Assembly (NCBI GenBank): GCA_019421865.1
Contig: JAHZEL010000006.1
Location: 60,800-124,799, forward strand
DNA: 64,000 nucleotides
Reading direction: 5' to 3'
DNA from: Desulfovibrionaceae bacterium
GTDB taxonomy: Bacteria; Desulfobacterota; Desulfovibrionia; Desulfovibrionales; Desulfovibrionaceae
The position numbers and the translations under genes are program-made. This document shows, piece after piece, positions 52,130 through 60,078 of this stretch; the first letter of the stretch is position 1, and each line of letters begins with the position of its first letter. The notes under the pieces were generated by a model. It did no database searches and was not told the DNA's origin. It was given only the letters and a program-made list of their open reading frames with translations.

Positions 52130-53167
52130 ATGACGGAAGCATCCTTCGGCGTCATTACTGTGGACGGTCCGGCCGGAGTCGGCAAAAGCACGCTCGCACG
52201 GCGACTGGCCGCAACGCTCGGCATAGCCTATCTTGATACGGGAGCCATGTACCGCACGCTGGGCCTGCGCCTCGGCGCCGAGGCGGCCGACATGGATGAG
52301 GCGCGCCTTCGTGCCAGATGCCGCGAGTATCGTTTTTCGCTGGAAGCCGGTCAGCCCGGGGAATCGCCTCAGCTGTGCTGCAACGGTGAACCCATCGGGC
52401 CGGAGATTCGCACGGAGCGGGCCGGTCGGCTGGCCTCGCTTGTGGCCAAGCTTCCCGTGCTTCGTGAGGAGCTGCAGCGCGCGCAGAGGGCTCTGGGAGA
52501 AACATATTCTCTGGTGGCCGAGGGGCGCGACATGGGCACACGGGTTTTCCCCGACGCTCCTCACAAGTTTTTTCTTGATGCCCGTCCTGAAGTGCGCGCA
52601 AAGCGCCGCTATCTGGAACTGGAAGCCCGCGGTACGCTGAACGGACTGACGCTGGAGGAAATTCTGCGCGGCATCGAGGAGCGGGACGCCCAGGATCGGG
52701 GCAGGGCGGTGGATCCGCTGCGTCCTGCCGAGGATGCGGTGCTTGTGGATACCTCCGATCTGGATCTTGACGGCGTGATGCAGGTTCTGCTCGACGCGGT
52801 GAAAAGCCGTCAGGCCGAAGTCTCACGCGTGAAAAAGGTTCCGGTTCGTGCCCGGGCGGAAATGAAGCTTCCGGATGGCGTGCTGCGCTCCTGCGACGTG
52901 GAAAAAAGCCTTGCCTTTGCGCGTGAGGAAGCGCTTTTTGTGGCGCGCGCCGCCGCGAAGCGTCATGGCGTCGAGGCGGAGGTGCAGGTCGACTGCCGCA
53001 TGGAGAACGGCTTTTTCATCGCTGAGGCGGATACGGCTTCGGTAGCTTCGGCGGAAAAGGTGGTCCTTGCCGGCGTGCAGGCCGCAGTTTCCGCTGTGGT
53101 GGCCGCCCTCGACCTGCGGGAGGCCGACGTGCATCTGGTTCTGCCGGAGCGTTTCCCCGGCGCTTGA
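52130..53167 (+). CDS. cmk: Cytidylate kinase with a 117-residue C-terminal extension
   Basis: 345 residues, versus about 220-230 for normal Cmk. The kinase domain (about 1-228) has P-loop GPAGVGKST, LDTGAMYRTLGL, LVAEGRDMGTRVFPDA and ERDAQDRGRAVDPLRPAEDA. It phosphorylates CMP/dCMP. Residues 229-345 are an extra alpha/beta segment (CDVEKSLAFAREEALFVARA, then VEAEVQVDCRMENGFF and a hydrophobic helix VVLAGVQAAVSAVVAALDL). It does not match a domain I recognise. It starts 1 bp after the hisC stop with GGGAGC upstream. Confidence 0.93.
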   Translation: MTEASFGVITVDGPAGVGKSTLARRLAATLGIAYLDTGAMYRTLGLRLGAEAADMDEARLRARCREYRFSLEAGQPGESPQLCCNGEPIGPEIRTERAGRLASLVAKLPVLREELQRAQRALGETYSLVAEGRDMGTRVFPDAPHKFFLDARPEVRAKRRYLELEARGTLNGLTLEEILRGIEERDAQDRGRAVDPLRPAEDAVLVDTSDLDLDGVMQVLLDAVKSRQAEVSRVKKVPVRARAEMKLPDGVLRSCDVEKSLAFAREEALFVARAAAKRHGVEAEVQVDCRMENGFFIAEADTASVASAEKVVLAGVQAAVSAVVAALDLREADVHLVLPERFPGA

Positions 53168-53235
53168 GACGCGCCCGGATGCTCCGCCTTCGTACATCCA
53201 TGGAAATGACATCTGCCGGAAGAAAGGGGACAGGC

Positions 53236-54093
53236 ATGGAACGGGAAGTGATTCGTACCGGTGGTAAGATCAATCTTTTTCTTTTCCTCACGGGAGTGCT
53301 TCCCAACGGGTATCATGAGCTGTACAGCCTGTTTCTTCCTCTGCCGGAACCTGCGGATACGCTGATCTTTTCTCCGGCCGGACGTGAGTCGGGGCTTACG
53401 GTCCGCTGCACGACCGAAGGCATTGATCCCTGCCGCAACACGCTGACCCGTGCCTATGATCTTTATGCCGAAGCCTCCGGTTTTGCGCCTGCCGTGGACG
53501 TGGAGCTCATCAAGGGCATTCCGCATGGAGCGGGACTCGGCGGCGGCAGCGCCGACGGCGCGCAGATGCTTCTCTGGTTGCAGCGCCATGCCCCCGAGCC
53601 GCTTTCCGAAGAAAAACTGACGGCTATTGCCGCCCGCGTCGGCGCGGATGTTCCGTTTTTTCTTCGGAATCGTCCCTGCATTGCAGAAGGCATAGGGGAA
53701 AGACTCACGGAAGTGGAAAGCGGCGTGAAAGGCTTCAGCTGCATACTGCTCTGCCCTCCCGTGCAGGTGAATACGGCGTGGGCCTATGCGGCGTGGGATA
53801 GAGAAAGGGCGTCATTTTCCTTGACAGAGAAAACGAAGGCAGATAAAAATAACCGTTCAAGTTGCCAGTCATTCTACGGCATGAACGATTTTGAGCCTGT
53901 GGTTTTCGCGGCGTATCCTCTTTTGTCGTCCCTGAAAGGACGGCTTGTGGAGGAGGGCGCCGAGATTGCAGGCATGAGCGGAAGCGGTTCGGCACTGTTC
54001 GGGCTTTTTCGTGACTCGGCAAGGGCGGCTCAGGCTGCCTCGGCCCTGAGACGGGAAAAATCCGCCGAAGTGTTCGGCCCTTTCGTTTTTTGA
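53236..54093 (+). CDS. ispE: 4-diphosphocytidyl-2-C-methyl-D-erythritol kinase
   Basis: 285 residues, GHMP kinase. N-terminal GGKINLFLFLTGVLPNGYHELYS and ATP loop GIPHGAGLGGGSADGA, then AGMSGSGSALFG near the end. It makes the phosphorylated intermediate in the MEP route to isoprenoids, which feeds menaquinone and undecaprenyl carriers. ATG 53236 follows AAGGGGACAGGC. The upstream in-frame ATG at 53200 is possible. It follows cmk by 68 bp. Confidence 0.94.
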   Translation: MEREVIRTGGKINLFLFLTGVLPNGYHELYSLFLPLPEPADTLIFSPAGRESGLTVRCTTEGIDPCRNTLTRAYDLYAEASGFAPAVDVELIKGIPHGAGLGGGSADGAQMLLWLQRHAPEPLSEEKLTAIAARVGADVPFFLRNRPCIAEGIGERLTEVESGVKGFSCILLCPPVQVNTAWAYAAWDRERASFSLTEKTKADKNNRSSCQSFYGMNDFEPVVFAAYPLLSSLKGRLVEEGAEIAGMSGSGSALFGLFRDSARAAQAASALRREKSAEVFGPFVF

Positions 54094-54117
54094 GTCGTCA
54101 TGTTGGACTGGGTCCGG

Positions 54118-54192
54118 TGGGGTGTCGCCAAGCGGTAAGGCAGCGGGTTTTGGGTCCGCTATTCGCAGGTTCGAATCCTGCCGCCCCAGCCA
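54118..54192 (+). tRNA. tRNA-Gln (anticodon TTG)
   Basis: Acceptor TGGGGTG with CGCCCCA, anticodon stem GCGGG with TCCGC, anticodon TTG in loop TTTTGGG, T-arm GGTTCGAATCC, encoded CCA at the end. It sits between ispE and prs. Confidence 0.97.
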
Positions 54193-54273
54193 TTTGTCGT
54201 TGTGTTCCGGCTTCGCCTGCTGGCGGCGCCGCCCCCGTATCTCTGGATACTTTACTCAGGAAGGCATATTCCC

Positions 54274-55209
54274 ATGTACGGCGACCTTAAAATTCTCACG
54301 GGTACGGCCAATCCTCAGCTGGCCATGGATATCTGCGATCATCTCGGCTGTTCCCTGACGCCGGCGCTCTGCACTACGTTCAGCGACGGAGAGCTGCGTG
54401 TGGAAATCGGTGCCAGCGTGCGCGGACATGATGTGTTCGTCATTCAGTCCACCTGTGCTCCGGCCAACAAGTCCCTTATGGAACTGTGCCTCATCCTCGA
54501 CGCGCTCAAGCGTGCCAGCGCCGGTCGCATCACGGCTGTGATTCCCTATTTCGGCTATGCCCGTCAGGACCGCAAGGTCAGCCCCCGCGCTCCCATCAGC
54601 GCCAAGCTCGTTTCCGATTTTCTCACCGTGGCCGGTGCGCAGCGCATCGTTACGGTGGACCTCCATGCCGGTCAGATTCAGGGCTTCTTCAACTGCCCCG
54701 TCGACAACCTGTACGCCCGCCCCGTGCTGCTGAAGAAGCTCAGCGCGCTTTCCGGCGACATCGTCATGGTTTCTCCCGACGCCGGTGGCGTGGAACGCGC
54801 CCGTTCCTTCGCCAAGAAGATGGATGCCAGCCTTGCCGTCATCGACAAGCGCCGTGATCGTCCCAACCAGGTCGCCGAAATGCACATCGTCGGCGACGTG
54901 GCCGGAAAGACCGCCGTGCTCGTGGACGACATGATCGATACCGCTGGCACCATCTGCACGGCCGCCAACATTCTCATGGAAGGCGGCGCCAAGGAAGTTT
55001 ATGCATGCGCCACGCATGCCGTTCTTTCCGGTCCTGCCTGCGAACGCCTCAATGACTCCCCCTTCAAGGAAGTCATCGTGACCGATACCATTCCGCTCGG
55101 CGAACATGCCGCCCAGTGTGAAAAGCTCCGCGTGGCTTCCATCGCCGGAGTTCTGGCCAAGAGTATCCGCAATATTCACGACGGTTCTTCTGTTAGCGCC
55201 CTGTTCTGA
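54274..55209 (+). CDS. prs: Ribose-phosphate pyrophosphokinase
   Basis: 311 residues. FSDGELRVEIGASVRGHDVFVIQS, DRKVSPRAPISAKLVSDFL, the ribose-5-phosphate loop VDDMIDTAGTICTA, and DLHAGQIQGFF are Prs motifs. It makes PRPP from ribose-5-phosphate and ATP; PRPP also feeds upp and his enzymes in this window. ATG 54274 has CAGGAAGG upstream. The start lies 81 bp after tRNA-Gln. Confidence 0.97.
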   Translation: MYGDLKILTGTANPQLAMDICDHLGCSLTPALCTTFSDGELRVEIGASVRGHDVFVIQSTCAPANKSLMELCLILDALKRASAGRITAVIPYFGYARQDRKVSPRAPISAKLVSDFLTVAGAQRIVTVDLHAGQIQGFFNCPVDNLYARPVLLKKLSALSGDIVMVSPDAGGVERARSFAKKMDASLAVIDKRRDRPNQVAEMHIVGDVAGKTAVLVDDMIDTAGTICTAANILMEGGAKEVYACATHAVLSGPACERLNDSPFKEVIVTDTIPLGEHAAQCEKLRVASIAGVLAKSIRNIHDGSSVSALF

Positions 55210-55280
55210 TCAGGGTTTTGAAGACGATATATCGTGCCGCGCCCCGTTCGACGGGAGACGGCCAATAAGGAGAAAGCATC

Positions 55281-55871
55281 ATGTCCGAACTGAAAACTCT
55301 TTCTGTGAAGAAGCGTACCGCTTTCGGTAAAGGCGCCAACCGCCGCCTGCGCACCGAAGCTCTGGTGCCCGGTGTGTACTACACTGCCGACGGCCAGAAT
55401 ATCGCCGTTCAGATGGCTGAACTGCCCCTCAGCAAGATCTACGAACAGGTTGGTCGTACCAACGTCTTCCAGCTCGAGATCGAAGATGAAAACGGCGCCA
55501 AGACCCTGCATCCCGTGTTCGTGTGGGACGCTCAGTACTCCCCTGTGAAGAACACCTTCACCCATGTCGACTTCTTCGGTGTGGATCTTGACAAGGAAAT
55601 CAAGGTCAAGGTGCAGGTGGAATACGTCGGCACCCCCAAGGGCGTGAAGATGGGCGGCACCATGGAAACCTACCGCGACGAAGTGGTTCTTTCCGCTAAG
55701 CCCGCCGATATGCCCCGCAAGGTCAGCCTCGATGTTTCCGGTCTGGAAATCAACCAGTCCATCCGTGTTTCCAACATGCCTCTCCCCGAGGGCGTGAAGG
55801 CCGTGTTCAAGTCCGACTTCACCATGGTCTCCGTCTTCATGGAAGGCGCCGAGGAAGCTCCCGCCGAATAA
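55281..55871 (+). CDS. rplY: 50S ribosomal protein L25/general stress protein Ctc
   Basis: 196 residues: an L25 domain (about 1-95) that binds 5S rRNA plus the C-terminal TL5/CTC beta domain (LDVSGLEINQSIRVSNMPLP, ending EEAPAE). SD AAGGAGAAAG. It follows prs by 71 bp, a common arrangement with prs and pth in bacteria; pth is not seen here. Confidence 0.95.
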   Translation: MSELKTLSVKKRTAFGKGANRRLRTEALVPGVYYTADGQNIAVQMAELPLSKIYEQVGRTNVFQLEIEDENGAKTLHPVFVWDAQYSPVKNTFTHVDFFGVDLDKEIKVKVQVEYVGTPKGVKMGGTMETYRDEVVLSAKPADMPRKVSLDVSGLEINQSIRVSNMPLPEGVKAVFKSDFTMVSVFMEGAEEAPAE

Positions 55872-55896
55872 TCGGTGAGTGCCTATCCTGAAATTC

Positions 55897-55929
55897 CGGG
55901 CCGGGACAGTTTTCTGCCCCGGCCTTTTT
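55897..55929 (+). terminator. Rho-independent terminator of rplY
   Basis: GGCCGGGACAG and CTGCCCCGGCC, with one mismatch, around TTTT, then five T. It ends 16 bp before the ruvC start. Confidence 0.8.
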
Positions 55930-55945
55930 GCATGAAGAGAACGGC

Positions 55946-56467
55946 ATGACGTCCAATCCTCCTCAGAATTCTTCCATCACGGTGCTCGGCATCGACCCCG
56001 GCTCCAACGTGACGGGCTGGGGCATCGTGCGTGAATGCTCCGGCAGGCTGGAGCTGGTGGCCAACGGTGTTCTTCGCGTCAAAGGCGAATCCTTTTCCGA
56101 CAGGCTTTCCTGCATCTATCACGGCCTTCATGACATCATCGAAACGTACAGGCCTGTAGAAGCCGGAGTGGAGCAGGTGTTCACGGCCAAGAACATCATG
56201 TCCGCCATCAAGCTTGCGCAGGCTCGTGGCGCGGCCGTGGCGGCCTGCGCTTCGTTTCATCTGCCTGTGCAGGATTATGAGCCGACGCTGGTGAAGAAAA
56301 CGCTTGCCGGCACGGGCAGGGCGGAAAAGGAACAGGTGGCCTTCATGGTGGCGAGGCTTCTCGGCAGAACGCATATCGACGGCCCCCTGGATACCACTGA
56401 CGCCCTGGCCATTGCCGTCTGCCACCTTACGCTCCGCCGGTTCCGCAGACTGGAAAAGATGGTCTGA
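55946..56467 (+). CDS. ruvC: Holliday junction endonuclease RuvC
   Basis: 173 residues. Catalytic Asp in LGIDPGSNVTGWG, Glu in AGVEQVFTAKN, and the acidic pair in PLDTTDALAIAVCH; KKTLAGTGRAEKEQVAFMV is the DNA-binding loop. It resolves Holliday junctions with RuvAB, which are not nearby. ATG 55946 gives MTSNPPQNSSITVLGID; the upstream TTG at 55928 would overlap the rplY terminator. Confidence 0.95.
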   Translation: MTSNPPQNSSITVLGIDPGSNVTGWGIVRECSGRLELVANGVLRVKGESFSDRLSCIYHGLHDIIETYRPVEAGVEQVFTAKNIMSAIKLAQARGAAVAACASFHLPVQDYEPTLVKKTLAGTGRAEKEQVAFMVARLLGRTHIDGPLDTTDALAIAVCHLTLRRFRRLEKMV

Positions 56468-56767
56468 ACCTGTTTCTCCTGAAAGGGCAGGGGAGAACCT
56501 CTGAAAAACATATTGGCGCAGCCGGCATAGGAGTGTTTCTTGAATCGGTCTGATTTCACCCTGGGCTGTCCCAAAGGACGGTTGGCTGCGGGAACATGAG
56601 CAGGCAATCTTGGAAAAGCGGGAAAGTATGCTCGAAAGTCCGGCCTTTCGATCGTAGGCTTCCCGGAGCTTTTCTCCTTCAGGGAAAAATTTTGCACGCG
56701 CGCTTTTCAGTCGGTGTTTGTGCCTTGCGCTGCCGTGCGGGCAGAAGATATTTTTTTTACAAGGCGG
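56468..56767. other. Long uncoded stretch after ruvC, possible structured RNA
   Basis: 300 bp with no supported gene, ending at a clear terminator. It contains several self-complementary segments, for example CGCAGCC (near 56518) with GGCTGCG (near 56582). It could be the ruvC 3' leader or an unidentified RNA. Confidence 0.35.
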
Positions 56768-56800
56768 AAGACTCCTTTTTGTCGGAAAGGAGTCTTTTTT
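56768..56800 (+). terminator. Rho-independent terminator 300 bp after ruvC
   Basis: AAGACTCCTTT, loop TTGTCGG, AAAGGAGTCTT, then four more T to 56800. It is 300 bp beyond ruvC with no gene in between. Confidence 0.9.
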
Positions 56801-57080
56801 CATTTTTCAGAGCGGTGTCTTTCTCCCTTTTTTCACTCTCCGCCATGCTTCATGAGAAAATCGCGGAAAAAGCGTTGCAGCAGCGTGTTTTTCAACGATC
56901 GAAACGATGGCGTTGCGGGCAGAAGTTCAAAAAATTTTCAAGAGACCGTCGTCCGCGGCTTTTCCGGGCAGAAGAATGTTCAAAAAAAAATACGTTTTCA
57001 GGCTGAATTCAGGAATGACTATTAATAATGAAAAATATAATAGATTGTTTTTATTTGATAAATTTTTTATTTATAGAGTT

Positions 57081-57096
57081 TGGCATGAAAATTGCA
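57081..57096 (+). promoter_or_regulatory. Predicted sigma-54 (-24/-12) promoter
   Basis: TGGCATGAAAATTGCA: GG and GC are 10 bp apart, and the bases around both match the sigma-54 consensus (TGGCACG-N4-TTGCA) with one change (T for C). It lies in an AT-rich tract. Sigma-54 also needs an upstream activator; its site is not identified here. Confidence 0.65.
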
Positions 57097-57106
57097 TATT
57101 ACTTTG

Positions 57107-57173
57107 TACATTCCTTTGAAGTACTCATCAACACCTCCTGCCCGTCGGCTTCCCTCTCCGGCGGGCTTTTTTT
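57107..57173 (+). ncRNA. Candidate small RNA between a sigma-54 promoter and a terminator
   Basis: The predicted start, about 12 bp after the -12 element, and the strong terminator 57140-57173 enclose about 67 nt with no coding potential. It includes CACCTCCTG at about 57132-57140, complementary to Shine-Dalgarno sequences, just before the hairpin, as in many regulatory RNAs. Read-through into the ychJ-like gene at 57242 is also possible. No family match is claimed. Confidence 0.45.
57140..57173 (+). terminator. Rho-independent terminator before the SEC-C gene
   Basis: GCCCGTCGG pairs with CCGGCGGGC (one G-U), then seven T at 57167-57173. It lies 68 bp upstream of the next gene's start and may attenuate or define a small RNA. 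Confidence 0.88.
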
Positions 57174-57241
57174 GTATCTGCGGACTTGTCAACCGGGAAA
57201 AATACGGGCAAACTGCGCGCAAACCTTTGGGAGGATATATT

Positions 57242-57733
57242 ATGAGTCTTTGTCCCTGTGGCTCCGGCCTTGAGCTGGACGCCTGCTGCGGCCAGTATAT
57301 TGACGGAAAGGCCAAGGCTCCCACCGCCGAAGCCCTTATGCGTTCCCGTTACACCGCTCACTGCCTGGGCAAGTATCAGTACCTGACCGATACCACCCAT
57401 CCGCAGTTCCGCGAGGATGCCTCCGCCGACGAGATCAAGGAATGGTCCTCGCTGATGACCTGGGAAGGCCTTGATATCATCGAAACCGTGGAAGGCGGCG
57501 AGAACGATACCACCGGTGAAGTGAAGTTTAGCGCGCACTACAGCGTGCAGAACGTTCCGCAGGAACTGCGCGAGGATGCTTTCTTCCGTAAGGAAGGCGA
57601 CGAGTGGTTCTATGTGGAAGGCAACGTGTACGCCAAGCAGCCCGTGCGTCGCGAAGCCCCCAAGATCGGCCGCAACGATCCCTGCCCCTGCGGAAGCGGA
57701 AAGAAGTACAAGAAGTGCTGCATGCCCCGCTAG
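57242..57733 (+). CDS. YchJ family protein with two SEC-C motifs
   Basis: 163 residues. SEC-C motifs at both ends: LCPCGSGLELDACCGQ and NDPCPCGSGKKYKKCC; the middle part (YTAHCLGKYQYLTDTTHP) is the YchJ NTF2-like domain. SEC-C binds zinc and, in SecA, SecB and ribosomes; the YchJ role is unsettled. ATG 57242 has GGGAGGATATATT. The sigma-54-like promoter and a terminator precede it. Confidence 0.9.
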   Translation: MSLCPCGSGLELDACCGQYIDGKAKAPTAEALMRSRYTAHCLGKYQYLTDTTHPQFREDASADEIKEWSSLMTWEGLDIIETVEGGENDTTGEVKFSAHYSVQNVPQELREDAFFRKEGDEWFYVEGNVYAKQPVRREAPKIGRNDPCPCGSGKKYKKCCMPR

Positions 57734-58081
57734 GAGCAGCGCCTCGGAAGAGTCGCCCGGCTGAGTCATGACTCCGGGCTCTCTTCCGACTTCTGACGGC
57801 GGCCTCCGCCGTTTTCAGGGAAAAAGACTTGCGTCCGGTCGGAAAAACTTGTACAAGGCTTTTTCGGCAGTTCGCCGGTACCGACGCTTCGGGACTTCCC
57901 GAAATGTTTTGCGAGCCGGGCAAAAAGAATAGCCGACGGGGCTTGTCATTTCTGTGTATTTATGGCAGGCTCCCTGAACAGAAGGAACGTCATTCTTTTT
58001 TCCTTTTTGTATGTATGTGAGTCTGCGCCTCGCAACGCAGGCAATTTCCCCACAGTCCCAACATGTCCAAGGAGGACGCGC
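57734..58081. other. Intergenic region upstream of dsrC
   Basis: About 348 bp without a supported gene. A hairpin GCCCGG/CCGGGC at 57755-57779 could end the SEC-C gene, though there is no T-run. The dsrC promoter should be here, but no clear element was found. Confidence 0.45.
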
Positions 58082-58399
58082 ATGGCTGAAGTTTCTTTCC
58101 AGGGAAAGACCTTTGAAGTGGACGAAGACGGCTTCCTGCTTCGCTTCGAAGACTGGTGCCCTGAATGGCTGGAATTCGTGAAGGAATCCGAAGGTATTCC
58201 GGAACTGACCGCCGATCATCATAAGGTTATCGATTTCCTGCAGGACTACTACAAGAAGAATGGTATCGCTCCCATGGTGCGTATCATGTCCAAGAACACC
58301 GGCTACAAGCTGAAGGAAATCTACGAACTGTTCCCCTCCGGCCCCGGCAAGGGCGCCTGCAAGATGGCTGGTCTGCCCAAGCCCACCGGCTGCGTGTAA
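58082..58399 (+). CDS. dsrC: Sulfur carrier protein DsrC
   Basis: 105 residues, standard DsrC length. MAEVSFQGKTFEVDEDGFL, IAPMVRIMSKNTGYKLKEIYELFPSGPGKGACKMAGLPKPTGCV: the C-terminal arm has both conserved Cys (ACKMAG and the penultimate TGCV) needed to form the trisulfide. DsrC is the sulfite-reductase sulfur carrier and the presumed substrate of DsrK and perhaps HdrB. SD CCAAGGAGGACG. As in other sulfate reducers it is unlinked from dsrMKJOP; it has its own terminator. Confidence 0.97.
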   Translation: MAEVSFQGKTFEVDEDGFLLRFEDWCPEWLEFVKESEGIPELTADHHKVIDFLQDYYKKNGIAPMVRIMSKNTGYKLKEIYELFPSGPGKGACKMAGLPKPTGCV

Positions 58400-58439
58400 G
58401 CCGTTTTTGTGCGAACACCGCCGTTTAGGCGACGTTTAG

Positions 58440-58472
58440 AAAGGCGAAAGAGTTTTCTCTTTCGCCTTTTTC
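58440..58472 (+). terminator. Rho-independent terminator of dsrC
   Basis: AAAGGCGAAAGAG, TTTT, CTCTTTCGCCTTT, then TTC. Confidence 0.93.
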
Positions 58473-58475
58473 TAC

Positions 58476-58504
58476 TTGCCTGCCAGTGGGGCCTTTGATA
58501 GATA
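58476..58504 (+). promoter_or_regulatory. Weak predicted promoter of the VWA-OmpA gene
   Basis: TTGCCT (58476-58481), 17 bp, TAGATA (58499-58504), giving a leader of about 45 nt before the ATG at 58555. The match is modest. Confidence 0.33.
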
Positions 58505-58554
58505 TAAAGACATCCGAGTTGGCTATAACATTTTTAATTTGTATGGAGGATTCC

Positions 58555-59553
58555 ATGAAAATGTTTCGTAACGCCATGTTTGCGGCGGCTCTGGTAATGG
58601 GGATTGCCTCTGCTGCCCAGGCCGCCGATCTCGTCCGCAAGGTCGACAGCTTCGACCTTCTGGCCGACCAGTCCGGCTCCATGATGATGCAGGCTCCCGA
58701 CCTTAAGATGACCAAGGCTGCCGCCGCCAAGCAGGTGCTCGCTGCTGTGAACGAAGCCATTCCGAACCTCGGCTACAAGGCTTCTCTGCACACCGTTGCT
58801 CCTGCCTCCAAGGTCGTTTCCTATGGTGACTGGGATCGCTCCGCCATGGGTGAAGGCATTGCCACTCTTCCTGAAGAAGGCACCGTCTTCGGCCGCATGA
58901 CTCCGATGGGTGACGGTCTTGCCGTCAACTCCGCCGACTATGCCACCATGGCTCGTCCTACCGCTGTTGTTCTTGCTTCCGACGGCGCCAACAACCTCGG
59001 TATTGATCCTGTTGCCGAAGCTGCCGCCATCTATCAGGCTCAGCCCGGTATCTGCTTCCACATCATTTCCTTTGCCGACACCGACGAAGGTCAGGCTGTG
59101 CTCGACAAGATCGCTGCTCTGAATTCCTGCTCCGTGTCCGTGAAGGGCGCCGACCTCATGGCCGACCAGAATGCTCTGAATCAGTTCGTTGCCGACGTGT
59201 TCTACACCACCGGCGCCGCTGAAGAAGCTCTCGTTCTGCATGGCGTGAACTTCGCCTTCGACTCCTATGCTCTCGACGCCAAGGCTCAGGGCATCCTTGA
59301 CGAAGCCGCCGTCGTTCTCAAGGAAAAGAACGTGCATGTGACCCTTGAAGGCTGGACCGACTCCATCGGTACCGACGCCTACAACAAGGTTCTTTCTCAG
59401 AACCGCGCCAATGCCGTTAAGAACTACCTCGTTGAGCAGGGCGTGCCCGCTTCCAAGCTGACCGCCGTCGGCATGGGCAAGTCCTTCAAGTACGACAACG
59501 CTACGGAAGAAGGCCGCTACCTGAACCGTCGCGTGGAGTTCATTTTCAACTAA
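58555..59553 (+). CDS. Secreted VWA-like plus OmpA C-terminal-domain protein
   Basis: 332 residues. Signal peptide MKMFRNAMFAAALVMGIASAAQA. Residues 30-210 look like a von Willebrand A-type domain, with the MIDAS start LLADQSGSM, a Thr in FGRMTPMGD and LASDGANN. The C-terminal 110 residues are an OmpA/MotB domain (VNFAFDSYALDAKAQGILDEAA, VTLEGWTDSIGTDAYNKVLSQNRANAVKNYLVEQG, NRRVEFIF) that holds peptidoglycan. SD TGGAGGATTCC and the frequent use of a few codons suggest high expression. Periplasmic anchor with a metal-dependent adhesion-type domain; ligand unknown. Confidence 0.85.
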   Translation: MKMFRNAMFAAALVMGIASAAQAADLVRKVDSFDLLADQSGSMMMQAPDLKMTKAAAAKQVLAAVNEAIPNLGYKASLHTVAPASKVVSYGDWDRSAMGEGIATLPEEGTVFGRMTPMGDGLAVNSADYATMARPTAVVLASDGANNLGIDPVAEAAAIYQAQPGICFHIISFADTDEGQAVLDKIAALNSCSVSVKGADLMADQNALNQFVADVFYTTGAAEEALVLHGVNFAFDSYALDAKAQGILDEAAVVLKEKNVHVTLEGWTDSIGTDAYNKVLSQNRANAVKNYLVEQGVPASKLTAVGMGKSFKYDNATEEGRYLNRRVEFIFN

Positions 59554-59572
59554 TCGCTGAATAAGCATGATG

Positions 59573-59602
59573 AAAGGCCCGGCCATGCCGCCGGGCCTTT
59601 TT
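59573..59602 (+). terminator. Rho-independent terminator of the VWA-OmpA gene
   Basis: AAAGGCCCGG, loop CCATGCCG, CCGGGCCTTT, then TT. The next gene's ribosome binding site lies 5 bp beyond. Confidence 0.9.
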
Positions 59603-59620
59603 CAATCCGGAGTCCTATTG

Positions 59621-60037
59621 ATGTTTCGCAAATGTTGGATGGGTGTGGTTTTCTGCGGCCTTCTTCTTGCTGCTCCCTGCAGTTCGTATGCCGTGAACGA
59701 ATCCAAGATTCAGGCCGATCTGGATACCTTCGTCCATCAGTATGTCAACAAGGCCAACAAGCGCATGACCGTCAATCGTGCGCGTCCTCAGATCGTCAAG
59801 CGTGGTTCCAAGTACATTGCCACGTTTACGGAAATTGATCTGCAGAGTGTTCAGGCCCAGATGCGCAAGAGCAACAGCAAGCATTTCGACTATGTGGCCA
59901 CGCTCCGCTACGAGGAACGCACCTTTGAAAGTGAGGGCAAAACCCGTAAGGAAGCCGCCAACGGCGAATACCGTTGCGTGAAGGTGCGCAAGCTTACCGA
60001 ACTTCCCCGTTACGTGAAGGGAAAGTGGGAAAACTGA
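59621..60037 (+). CDS. Small exported protein of unknown function
   Basis: 138 residues from ATG 59621 (CCGGAGTCCTATTG upstream). Signal peptide about 1-24 (VVFCGLLLAAPCSSYA); mature part is basic, with VNKANKRMTVNRARPQ and YIATFTEIDLQSVQAQMRKSN, and ends KGKWEN. No known domain recognised. The upstream terminator suggests its own promoter or partial read-through from the VWA-OmpA gene. Confidence 0.75.
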   Translation: MFRKCWMGVVFCGLLLAAPCSSYAVNESKIQADLDTFVHQYVNKANKRMTVNRARPQIVKRGSKYIATFTEIDLQSVQAQMRKSNSKHFDYVATLRYEERTFESEGKTRKEAANGEYRCVKVRKLTELPRYVKGKWEN

Positions 60038-60053
60038 TCCCGTTCCGGGAAAG

Positions 60054-60078
60054 AAGCCCCCTGCAAAGGGGGCTTTTT
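60054..60078 (+). terminator. Rho-independent terminator of the small exported protein gene
   Basis: AAGCCCCCT, GCAA, AGGGGGCTT, then three T. Confidence 0.9.
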
